NCBI RefSeq assembly: GCF_006265225.1
Contig: NZ_VDCS01000006.1
Coordinates: 1-64,000 of the forward strand
Source: Allotamlana fucoidanivorans
Lineage (GTDB): Bacteria; Bacteroidota; Bacteroidia; Flavobacteriales; Flavobacteriaceae
Length of the DNA: 64,000 nucleotides
Reading direction: 5' to 3'
Made by a program: the position numbers and the translations under genes. The notes below the pieces were generated by a model. The model ran no database searches. It saw only the letters and a list, made by a program, of their open reading frames with translations, and had not been told where the DNA came from. Shown here piece after piece: positions 34,702 through 43,006 of the stretch (positions are counted from its first letter, which is position 1; each line of letters opens with the position of its first letter).

Positions 34702-37062
34702 TTATTTAACAACTATCTTTTTATAAAAATTGGTAGCATTTACATTGATTTTCATAAAATAAGTACCACTCTTTAAATGATTAACAGAAACCTTGCGTGT
34801 GTAATTCCCAGGATTAACTGCTTCATTATTTGATTGATACACTTTTTGACCTAACATATTCAAAAGAGTTACTTTAACATTGGTACTTTGAGAAATATTA
34901 ATACTCAAATTAAACAGATTTTCTGCAGGGTTTGGATATACACTCCACTGAACATTCTTAGAAATATCATCTACACCCAAACTTGGATCTCTAATAATTT
35001 GAATAGCATCAATTCTTGTGGTATTACTACCAGATTTAAATCTATATAATCTAAACCAATTGATATTGTTTAAATCTGGACTTCCAATAACTCCGGCATC
35101 ACTTATTTTTAATTGAACAAGATTCCACCCTACTTGAAGACCTGTTAAAGACCAGTTATACTCATTTTGATCTGCTCTCCCTGAACTTCCTAATTCTACT
35201 TGATTTTCTGAATTCAATACTGAAATATCTGAAACATAATACCAAAACTGCAATACAGCTTCTGAAGGAATAACACTAGAATTATACGGTTCTGAAAAGG
35301 CTTTAGAAAATTCATCTGTACTAGAACCACTATGTTGTAAACATCCAACTCCCTGAAGTTGATCTGTAGTGTTTAACACCAAACTATTTGGATTCCACTC
35401 GTCCTTTGAATCACAATCATCTACATAATCGCCGCCACCTCCAACAGTAATAAAAACTTGTGAAGATAAATCACCAAAACTACCCTTTGTAAGCTGTTTC
35501 ATTTGCCATTGAAACCCAATTATACCAGAAGCTAATGGTGCCTGTATATTGAAAGTAAACGTTTTTTCTTCACCAGGCTGAATAGCATCAGATTCTGACA
35601 ATTCTACAGCCGCTATTTTCCAATTATTATTACCCTCTGGACTTTGGCTACCTAAAACAAAATTTTCTGATTTTGTCCAGGTTGTAGCACCTGTATTCTT
35701 CATTGTAACACTCACCTCTACAACTTCATCGAGTTCCATAGTTTGAGGCACATTTTGTTGAGATACAAATTCAGCATCACTAGCGTTTGGAAACGTTGGT
35801 TCAATAGGAATAGTTGGTGTTAAAGCTATAGAACCTTCTAGCATCAGCTGAGTTTGATCTGCTAGCTGTAAATACCAATCACTTGGCAACTTTGTTCCGT
35901 CAGCATCAAGAGGTACTAAAATCTCTTTGGCTTCAACAGGTAACTGCTCTTTATTTTCTGCAATTTTAAACATCGCAGTAGCTTCATCAACCTCATCAAA
36001 CATGGCTACATAGATATATTTTACACCAGCTGAAATAGCATTATAGGCTTGTCTCCAATAAAACTCACCTTTATTACGAGGTATTTGATTTAGAGGTCCG
36101 TCATGTAAGTTTAACCATGAAAATCCTGGCCAAATAACAGGCATATAATCTACTCCATTTTCATTACACCGCTGCAAATCAGGTTCAATATTACTGGTTT
36201 TCCAATTATCTGCGCCGCTATTACTACCATATCTCCCCACAGACCAAGGGCTAATCATATCTAAAGAATTATAAATAGCTGCCCATTCTGATCCTGATTC
36301 AGAAGAGCCACTTAAGGTACGCCAACCATCTGGCACACCTCCCATTACGTAAGCTCTATATTTAGGATCTGCATTGGTATGAAAATAATCTATAATTGCT
36401 TGAAATGTTGCTGCTTGAAGACCTCTTCCTCTAAAACCAATTCCCCAAAGTGCTACTACAGGTCGGTCATCTTCTTTCACATAACCTTGTGCGTTTAAAA
36501 CATCATACGTGTCCACTAAATACTCCCAATCTGTTATAAGCTTATTATACAGTTGCCCATCATCTGGTACTCCAGAAAGGTCATACATCACAGAAAAATG
36601 ACGGTCATATTCAGCCGCAGCAGTCATTACATTTTGCAATACATTGTTTCTAGCCTGAAAAAAACGCGGATCTTCTATTTCACCTAAAAACCGTTGCAAA
36701 TGTACCCCATGAACATTATAATCTTTCATCCATTTAAAGTGTGTTCTTGTAGTACTTAAATCATGTGAAGAAAACAATTGAGCATTTGAGCCATCTGAAT
36801 AGGTCATATTAGTATTATACTTTACAGTATATTCAGTCATATCTGGCCACATATCGATAGTAAAATTCTCTGGAGAAGGATTTGTTGTGCTTCTAAACCA
36901 ATGACGCCATTCATTTGGTCCTGAAGAATCTCCTCTGGCTAAAAACCACCCCTGATAGCCCATCATTAGTTTTCCCTGCATTTCATCTTGAGACCATACA
37001 GAAAGGCTGCTATGACATATGACGAAGAGTAGTACAACTCTTAAAAAATATACTTTTTTCAT
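34702..37062 (-). CDS. GH99-like (GH71/99) endo-glycosidase with CBM-like module, type IX-secreted
   Basis: 786 residues. Signal peptide, then a GH71/99-type barrel (about 28-390): KLMMGYQGWFLARGD, IDMWPDMTEYT, HFKWMKDYNVHGVHLQRF, VMYDLSGV, and YVAMFDEVDEATA with Glu357 and Glu360. An E-x-x-E pair in the last strand is the catalytic arrangement of GH99 endo-alpha-mannosidases (E-W-H-E in the founders). The C-terminal half is an NBR1-like Ig domain (about 428-530), a CBM-like jelly roll and a Por-secretion sorting domain (WSVYPNPAENLFNL). It would attack the polymer outside the cell. Paralogues lie at 41706 and 49986. Unit 2. Confidence 0.87.
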   Translation of the reverse strand: MKKVYFLRVVLLFVICHSSLSVWSQDEMQGKLMMGYQGWFLARGDSSGPNEWRHWFRSTTNPSPENFTIDMWPDMTEYTVKYNTNMTYSDGSNAQLFSSHDLSTTRTHFKWMKDYNVHGVHLQRFLGEIEDPRFFQARNNVLQNVMTAAAEYDRHFSVMYDLSGVPDDGQLYNKLITDWEYLVDTYDVLNAQGYVKEDDRPVVALWGIGFRGRGLQAATFQAIIDYFHTNADPKYRAYVMGGVPDGWRTLSGSSESGSEWAAIYNSLDMISPWSVGRYGSNSGADNWKTSNIEPDLQRCNENGVDYMPVIWPGFSWLNLHDGPLNQIPRNKGEFYWRQAYNAISAGVKYIYVAMFDEVDEATAMFKIAENKEQLPVEAKEILVPLDADGTKLPSDWYLQLADQTQLMLEGSIALTPTIPIEPTFPNASDAEFVSQQNVPQTMELDEVVEVSVTMKNTGATTWTKSENFVLGSQSPEGNNNWKIAAVELSESDAIQPGEEKTFTFNIQAPLASGIIGFQWQMKQLTKGSFGDLSSQVFITVGGGGDYVDDCDSKDEWNPNSLVLNTTDQLQGVGCLQHSGSSTDEFSKAFSEPYNSSVIPSEAVLQFWYYVSDISVLNSENQVELGSSGRADQNEYNWSLTGLQVGWNLVQLKISDAGVIGSPDLNNINWFRLYRFKSGSNTTRIDAIQIIRDPSLGVDDISKNVQWSVYPNPAENLFNLSINISQSTNVKVTLLNMLGQKVYQSNNEAVNPGNYTRKVSVNHLKSGTYFMKINVNATNFYKKIVVK

Positions 37063-37092
37063 GTTTATAATTTAGTTTTAGTTTGTGTTTAA

Positions 37093-38019
37093 TTATTTGT
37101 TAACTCTAAAGGTTACTAGGATGGGTTTATGATCAGAAGGATAAACGCCATTAATATTATAGTCTAGCTCTTTATAACTTTGAGCTTCTACATTACCTTT
37201 AAATAAAATCCAATCTATTTTGGTATCATGTATTGTATTAGGGTCTTTTAAAAATTTGTCTTCACCCACAAATATTTGATGTGGTTCACTTTTAGGTTGA
37301 CAATTAAAATCACCCATTAAAAAAATAGGCTTGTTATTTTCCCAACTACCAAATTGATACAATTCTTCAAGTTTTTCTTTGATCATTATGGCTGCGTTTA
37401 GCCTTCCTAAAGGCTCATGACCATTAAAAAAATGCGTATTAAAAACGTAGAACTCTTTGTTATTCTCCCAGTGTCCTCTATAATCTTCTGGATACGGGTA
37501 GCCTACTTCTTCTTCTGGAATATTTTTATAAGCTAACCTCACCCATGTCACTATTCTAGGGTTTATATCAGGCCCACTCCCTAGTACTTCAGGTGTTTTT
37601 GATAAAGCAAAACTGTTTAACTCTCTTAAACGAAACTTGTCTCGCCTATAAAAAATAGCCATGTGCTCATCATCATCTCCACCTTGTCTTCCTTCACCTA
37701 CCATAACATAATCTGGCAATTGCGCCTCTAAAAAGTCTATTTGTTCTTTTAACCCCTCTTGGGTGGCGATAACATCTGGTTGATACTTGTTAATTAAATC
37801 AACTTGCATATCTCGCCTGTCCCTCCATAGAGGATTGTAGTTAGCACTTGCAAACTTTATGTTATAGGTCATTAAAGAGAGTTGTTTAGCGTCATTTAAT
37901 TCATTACCCTTTTCTTGCGCTGAAATCGTTGCAAAAAAGAGTAACAGTAATGCTATTGCTAATACTATTCTTTTAACATCTTTTTCTATTCCGCTATTAT
38001 TTAAACTGTTCAAAGTCAT
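37093..38019 (-). CDS. EEP-fold (endonuclease/exonuclease/phosphatase) phosphoesterase, exported
   Basis: 308 residues from the ATG at 38017-38019, which overlaps the upstream GH92 stop (TAATG) and fits coupled translation. An ATG at 38052 would add 11 residues inside the GH92 gene. After a hydrophobic segment (IVLAIALLLLFFATISAQ) come the metal and catalytic motifs: MTYNIKFAS (Asn), IATQEG (Glu), VFNTHFFNGHEPLGR (His), LMGDFNCQP (Asp, Asn) and YPSDHKPI (Asp-His). The full catalytic set is present. In a mannan locus it more likely removes phosphate from sugar or cleaves a phosphodiester than cuts DNA. Related genes occur in yeast-mannan PULs of gut Bacteroides, from memory. Confidence 0.85.
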   Translation of the reverse strand: MTLNSLNNSGIEKDVKRIVLAIALLLLFFATISAQEKGNELNDAKQLSLMTYNIKFASANYNPLWRDRRDMQVDLINKYQPDVIATQEGLKEQIDFLEAQLPDYVMVGEGRQGGDDDEHMAIFYRRDKFRLRELNSFALSKTPEVLGSGPDINPRIVTWVRLAYKNIPEEEVGYPYPEDYRGHWENNKEFYVFNTHFFNGHEPLGRLNAAIMIKEKLEELYQFGSWENNKPIFLMGDFNCQPKSEPHQIFVGEDKFLKDPNTIHDTKIDWILFKGNVEAQSYKELDYNINGVYPSDHKPILVTFRVNK

Positions 38020-40259
38020 TAGTATTTGGGTAGGCTTGTATGTTTTCCCCATTCTTTATTAGGCATTGCTCCTAACACAAGTTTTAAAGTGGCGCCATCC
38101 ATAATTTGCTTATGGGTAATAAAGGGACTTGTAATCTCTTTACCGTTTAAAAATGCTTTTTGAATATATTTTTTTTTCTTACTAGCACCTTCTGCCAAAA
38201 CAGTAAAAGTCTTTCCGTTTTCAAGTTTTATCGAAGTTTTTTCAAATATAGGGCTCGTGATATCGTAAAAAGGTAGTCCTGGGGTGGTTGGATATAATCC
38301 CATTGAAGAAAACACTACAAAAGCAGACATTCCGCCACCATCCTCATCTCCTGGCACACCAAAAACATTATCTTTAAACCAAACATCTAACAAAAACCTT
38401 GTTTTCTTTTGTGTCTTCCAAGGCGCTCCAAAATAGTTGTATAAATAAGGGATGTGAAATGAAGGTTCATTACCCATAGAAAACTGTCCTACCATACCAG
38501 TGGAATTAGAACCGTCTAAAAAGAATTCATTCTTTCTCATACCTAAGGGTTCTCTAAACATTTGGTCTAATCTAGCCTCTGCTTGTTCCTTACCGCCCAA
38601 TAAATTTATTAATCCTTGAATGTCTTGTTGCACATCCCAAGCATAAGTCCATCCATTGTTTTCATCATAATAATCTCTGTAACCTCTACCTCCTGCGGAC
38701 TTAGGATTTATATCTATCCAATTCCCTTTATCATCCTTTGGCATAAACAGTTTATATTCATCACGCCATAATTTTTTATAATTATTTCCTTTTTCAGAAA
38801 ACGCCTTTGCTTCCTTATTTTCACCTAATTCTTTTGCTAATTCACTTAACACCCAAAAATCAAAACTAATACCTAAAGACACCGCTACGGCTTGACGTTT
38901 CTCAAACCCATCCATGTTGGCAATAGTTTCCTTTTCTCCTGGATGTAAAGCGGGGTAGAAACCATTTTCATGGTAAAAATCATCTATAGTCTCTTTAGGA
39001 TAGCCTTGTCGCCATGGTATAAATGTACCTTGGGTTAAATTTTTCTTAATACCTTGGTAAGCTTTTTCAATATCGTAATCTTTTAAACCCTTTCTGTAAG
39101 CATCTAAAAACAATGCACTTGAATGGTATGAATTCATACACATACTATTTCCATCAACAATTGGGAATGTTGGCATCCAACCGCTTTGCTCGTACATTTT
39201 CACATAAGAATCTAACATTTCCTCTTCCATACTTGGAGTTAAAATGGTTCTTAAGGGGTGATGCGCTCTATAGGTATCCCAAACCCAATCATCAACATAA
39301 AAAGAGCTATTACTTTTGTGTGTTTTATTGTCGTAGCCACTAAAATATTGGCCATATTCATTAATATCAACCATACGTTCATAGGTTCTGTAAAGCGCTG
39401 TATAAAATGCTCTTTTTTGTGCCTCTGTGCCGCCTTCAACTTGAATTTGATTAGTAACTTTATCCCATGACTTTTTAGCTGATGCTTGTAAATCATTAAA
39501 ATCCACTCCAGATAGCTCTTTTTCTAAATTGATTTTTGCTTGCTCGTGGCTGATGTACGAAATTGCATATTTTAAATACACTATTGAATCTCCCTTAAAC
39601 TGTATAAGAAATTTAGAGTTAGTGGTATCAACTTTATTTAATTGCATAGTTTCATTGTTTTCATTAACCAATAAAGCATGTGCATATACCTTAACTAGCT
39701 TCCTTTTAGGGTTGGTTCCTCTTGTAAGCTCTTCAACAGTTTCAGCCATACTAAAAGTGCCATTTTCATGTATTGCCAGCGTCATTTTATTAGCACCTTT
39801 ACCTTTAAACATTAAAGTTTTAAGGTTTTGTTCAAGGAATTCAATTTTATAAATAGCCGCTTTTTTCCCTGGGGTAAAACTCACCTTTATATTGTCTTCA
39901 ATAAGATACGTTTGGTAAAACCATGGGTGATATACCTCCAAATCATGATCTATTATCATGCTTTGATTTTGCGTTTTTTGAATATCATATCCAGAAAAGG
40001 CTTTCATTTGAATTGAACCTGGGCGCCTATGACTAATCACTTGCAAAGGAAATGCTTCTACTTCATCTGAAATATAATCCTTCTTAACAGGAAACATTCT
40101 GAGCATTTGATTGGGCTGATGCATAGTTGGATAAGTAGGCACCAAAAACCTAGATACATTCCCTATGGTAGGATCTATATACTTTGTAAAATCTTCCTGT
40201 CCCCATATTTTAGAAAATAAGCCAATACTGAACAATAATAATACGGTTAGTCTTTTCAT
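38019..40259 (-). CDS. GH92 alpha-mannosidase, GGGMSAF variant
   Basis: 746 residues with a signal peptide (MKRLTVLLLFSIGLFSKIWG). GH92 markers: KYIDPTIGNVSRFLVPTYPT, DDWVWDTYRAHHPLRT, the catalytic-acid motif MGNEPSFH (Glu598) and GDEDGGGMSAFVVFSSMGLYP in the general-base region. The classical GNEDCGQMSAW reads GDEDGGGMSAF here, with Gln and Trp replaced. The N-terminal GxxGHxFPG-type loop of classical members is also replaced by LVPTYPTMHQPNQMLRMFP. The same two changes occur in 47634-49901, so the pair forms a separate subgroup with probably different linkage specificity. Exo-acting calcium-dependent alpha-mannosidase activity is the family norm. Confidence 0.92.
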   Translation of the reverse strand: MKRLTVLLLFSIGLFSKIWGQEDFTKYIDPTIGNVSRFLVPTYPTMHQPNQMLRMFPVKKDYISDEVEAFPLQVISHRRPGSIQMKAFSGYDIQKTQNQSMIIDHDLEVYHPWFYQTYLIEDNIKVSFTPGKKAAIYKIEFLEQNLKTLMFKGKGANKMTLAIHENGTFSMAETVEELTRGTNPKRKLVKVYAHALLVNENNETMQLNKVDTTNSKFLIQFKGDSIVYLKYAISYISHEQAKINLEKELSGVDFNDLQASAKKSWDKVTNQIQVEGGTEAQKRAFYTALYRTYERMVDINEYGQYFSGYDNKTHKSNSSFYVDDWVWDTYRAHHPLRTILTPSMEEEMLDSYVKMYEQSGWMPTFPIVDGNSMCMNSYHSSALFLDAYRKGLKDYDIEKAYQGIKKNLTQGTFIPWRQGYPKETIDDFYHENGFYPALHPGEKETIANMDGFEKRQAVAVSLGISFDFWVLSELAKELGENKEAKAFSEKGNNYKKLWRDEYKLFMPKDDKGNWIDINPKSAGGRGYRDYYDENNGWTYAWDVQQDIQGLINLLGGKEQAEARLDQMFREPLGMRKNEFFLDGSNSTGMVGQFSMGNEPSFHIPYLYNYFGAPWKTQKKTRFLLDVWFKDNVFGVPGDEDGGGMSAFVVFSSMGLYPTTPGLPFYDITSPIFEKTSIKLENGKTFTVLAEGASKKKKYIQKAFLNGKEITSPFITHKQIMDGATLKLVLGAMPNKEWGKHTSLPKY

Positions 40260-40260
40260 A

Positions 40261-41670
40261 CTACTTTTTCAAATTTTCTTGAAAGTTGTTATATATTTTT
40301 AATAACTCTTCTACTAATTCTGGGTAAGCCTGAGATAGGTTATTAGATTCAGTAGGATCCTCTTTTAAATTAAATAACTGAATATCTTTTTCGGGATAGA
40401 CAGGTATAACACCAGGATAATTGGCAGGTGTAGCTTGTTCTGTTTGTGCTATAATTGTATTACCATCTGGTCCACGAGGGTCAACCCAGCCTGTAAAATC
40501 TTCAATTACAAATCCTGGAGGCCTTCTTATAAATAATTTATAATCTCCTTTACGAACAGACATTATATTATCTCCATGCATACTAAATACCGGAGCATGC
40601 TTTGTCGTTTTTCCTTGTAATAGAGCTGTGATATCTTGTCCATCTAAAACTACATTTTTTGGAGTTGCTACTTTGGCTAAAGAGCATATAGTTGGTAAAA
40701 TATCTAGTGACCAAATAGGCACATTTACAGTCATACCCTTTGTGAATGCTTCAGGGTATCTCACCATCATAGGTACTCTAATACCGCCTTCCCAAGTGGT
40801 CGCCTTCATACCTTTAAAACCTCCCGTACTGCCACCGTACCAAGGCCCATTATCTGACATAAATATTATAATTGTATTATTTAATAGCTTTAGCTCTTTT
40901 AACGTATGCAAAACCTGTCCAACACCCCAATCTAACTCACGAACCACATCAGCATATAAATCGTTTGGTGTGTTTGGTGTATAAAATGCCTTTGATGCCG
41001 CTAAAGGTTTATGAGGCATAGCATGAGCCAAATACAAAAGAAAAGGCCCTTCCTTTTTCCGTGTTATAAAGTCAATTGCTTGTGCCGTATAGTCTTTTGT
41101 TAAATGTCTCTGATCTACAGGATACTGAACCGTATCTCTATCTCTAATAATTTGAACGGGACGCATATCATTTGAATACAAAATACCATAATACTCATCA
41201 AACCCTTGCGCTACTGGAAAAAACTTTGGGTAATGCCCTAAATGCCATTTTCCTATAGCTTTAGTAGCATAACCAGCGTCTTTAAAAACTTCGGCCATGG
41301 TTACCTCTTCTGGAGCTAAACCAATGGTATCTACTTCTATATGAGCATCTGGAGTAGGGTTTTTTATAAGGTCATGACGTAACGGAAAACGACCTGTTAA
41401 CAACGAAGCTCTTGAGGGTGCACAATATGGGGTTGGCACATAAAAACTTGAAGCAACAACACCTTCTGCTCCTATTCTGTCAATATTTGGTGTTTTATAA
41501 ATAGCTTGTCCGAAAGATGAAATATCACCGTAACCTAAATCATCTGTTAAAATAATTAGGACGTTGGGCTTCCTGTTTCCGCTATTTTTTCCGTCGTCTT
41601 GAGACTTGCATCCTATAAAACATAGGCATGCACACATTATTTGTATAAAACGAAAAAAACGGATGCTCAT
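40261..41670 (-). CDS. Arylsulfatase-type S1 sulfatase, lipoprotein
   Basis: 469 residues. Lipobox signal (MCACLCFIGCKSQ). Sulfatase core: VLIILTDDLGYGD (two metal Asp), TPNIDRIGAEG, formylglycine motif CAPSR at Cys83, KAIGKWHLG, LAHAMPHKPL, and IIFMSDNGPWYGGSTGGFKGMKATTWEGGIR region. This is the most canonical of the three sulfatases in the window and belongs to the arylsulfatase-A-like group. It is the third gene of unit 2, 1 bp before the next GH92 start region, so desulfation and mannose trimming are co-expressed. Confidence 0.93.
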   Translation of the reverse strand: MSIRFFRFIQIMCACLCFIGCKSQDDGKNSGNRKPNVLIILTDDLGYGDISSFGQAIYKTPNIDRIGAEGVVASSFYVPTPYCAPSRASLLTGRFPLRHDLIKNPTPDAHIEVDTIGLAPEEVTMAEVFKDAGYATKAIGKWHLGHYPKFFPVAQGFDEYYGILYSNDMRPVQIIRDRDTVQYPVDQRHLTKDYTAQAIDFITRKKEGPFLLYLAHAMPHKPLAASKAFYTPNTPNDLYADVVRELDWGVGQVLHTLKELKLLNNTIIIFMSDNGPWYGGSTGGFKGMKATTWEGGIRVPMMVRYPEAFTKGMTVNVPIWSLDILPTICSLAKVATPKNVVLDGQDITALLQGKTTKHAPVFSMHGDNIMSVRKGDYKLFIRRPPGFVIEDFTGWVDPRGPDGNTIIAQTEQATPANYPGVIPVYPEKDIQLFNLKEDPTESNNLSQAYPELVEELLKIYNNFQENLKK

Positions 41671-41705
41671 GATTTAATCTTTCTTAAATACTACACTTAA
41701 AAATC

Positions 41706-42995
41706 TTAATTTCTTGTTGGCATTTTATAGCGCAATGGAATCTCTTTTCGGAGCATTTTTCCTGCCTGCCCTGTTAAAAACAAATAATGATCTGATGGTA
41801 CATTGTCATTACCTACAAAATGAGCATCTTTACTATTTGGCGGATCATTTAGTACAGGAATAATTGCTGTCCCTTCATCTACTTCATCAAACATGCCTAT
41901 GTAAAGCATCTCTCCACCAGCTGCAATTGCATTATAAGCTAAATCCCAAAAAAACTTTCCTCCAACACGAGGAATAGCGCCGTATGACGTGTGTCTAGCC
42001 AGACCAGGATTTCGTTTTGATAAGTTGTGCCAGCTAAATCCTGCATACACTAAGGGCACATAGTCTACTTGGTTTTCTTTACACCATTTAATATCTGCCA
42101 TTACGTGGTCTCTATATCGTATTTCATCTTGATGTAGTAGCGGCGTAAAACGTTGTACCATCCAAGGCAATACAATATCTGCAGAACGGATTACCTCATG
42201 TAAGTAAGGATCTGGCAAACAGTCTTTGTCTAACTCTCTAAAATAAGTAGGCACACCAAGCATGACTGAACAACCGCCATACTCTGGATCATTTTTTAAG
42301 AAGTCAATCAACCTATTAACGCCTATTTTCCTAATATCATAAGGTCTATCAGGGAAACCTAACCCCCAAATAGTTACTAAAGGTTTTCCATTGTGATGTA
42401 AATAGTTTTCGCTTTTTGTGACTTTTAAGTTATCTACAAGTTTTTTCCAGTCTTCGATAACATAAGAGCAATCATCCGTAGATGGATTTAATCCAGACAA
42501 ATCATACATTACCGCTACGGCTCTATTATTAACTTCTGCTGCATTAATTGCATTCTTCAAAATAACGTCTTCAGATTTATTAGGGTCATTATAACGCTTT
42601 GCAACCCCAAAAAAACGTTGCATAAAAACACCATCAACTCCATAGTCTTTCATCCATTTAAAATGTAGGTCTGTTGTGCTTTTATCAAAAGAACTAAACA
42701 CTCTTGCTTTGGTACCATCAGGAAACTTAAAACTAGTTTCATATGTTTTTTCATATTGAGAGACATCTGGCCAAAAATCAATGGTATTATGATCTTTATC
42801 AAATTTTCCATTAGCTCCATAATGCCCCCATTTAGAACCAGAACCATCACCTGGCGCTCTAAACCACCCCTGGTAACCAGCCATTACCAAGCCTTTATAA
42901 CTTGGATATTTACTTATTCTCGTATGTTTATCTTGTGCTTGAAATGATATAGATACAAGCATACAAACTAGCCATAAATTATATCTTAAACTCAT
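41706..42995 (-). CDS. GH99-like (GH71/99) glycosidase, single domain
   Basis: 429 residues. Signal peptide (MSLRYNLWLVCMLVSISFQAQ) and a stand-alone barrel: KGLVMAGYQGWFRAPGDGSG, IDFWPDVSQYEKTYE, HFKWMKDYGVDGVFMQRFFG, VMYDLSGLNPS, VWGLGF-like TIWGLGFPD, VPLVYAGFSWHNL, and YIGMFDEVDEGTAI with the E-x-x-E pair at Glu371/Glu374. It lacks the Ig, CBM-like and sorting modules of 34702-37062, so it is probably periplasmic. It follows a classical GH92 gene by 11 bp in unit 2. Confidence 0.87.
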   Translation of the reverse strand: MSLRYNLWLVCMLVSISFQAQDKHTRISKYPSYKGLVMAGYQGWFRAPGDGSGSKWGHYGANGKFDKDHNTIDFWPDVSQYEKTYETSFKFPDGTKARVFSSFDKSTTDLHFKWMKDYGVDGVFMQRFFGVAKRYNDPNKSEDVILKNAINAAEVNNRAVAVMYDLSGLNPSTDDCSYVIEDWKKLVDNLKVTKSENYLHHNGKPLVTIWGLGFPDRPYDIRKIGVNRLIDFLKNDPEYGGCSVMLGVPTYFRELDKDCLPDPYLHEVIRSADIVLPWMVQRFTPLLHQDEIRYRDHVMADIKWCKENQVDYVPLVYAGFSWHNLSKRNPGLARHTSYGAIPRVGGKFFWDLAYNAIAAGGEMLYIGMFDEVDEGTAIIPVLNDPPNSKDAHFVGNDNVPSDHYLFLTGQAGKMLRKEIPLRYKMPTRN

Positions 42996-43006
42996 AAAAT
43001 CTAATA

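Noticed and set aside
39529-39852. Plus-strand ORF of 107 residues
   Set aside because: Antisense to the GH92 gene 38019-40259; no motif and no promoter in front.
40628-40984. Plus-strand ORF of 118 residues
   Set aside because: Lies wholly opposite the sulfatase gene 40261-41670, has no signal or family motif, and follows the codon pattern of the sense gene.
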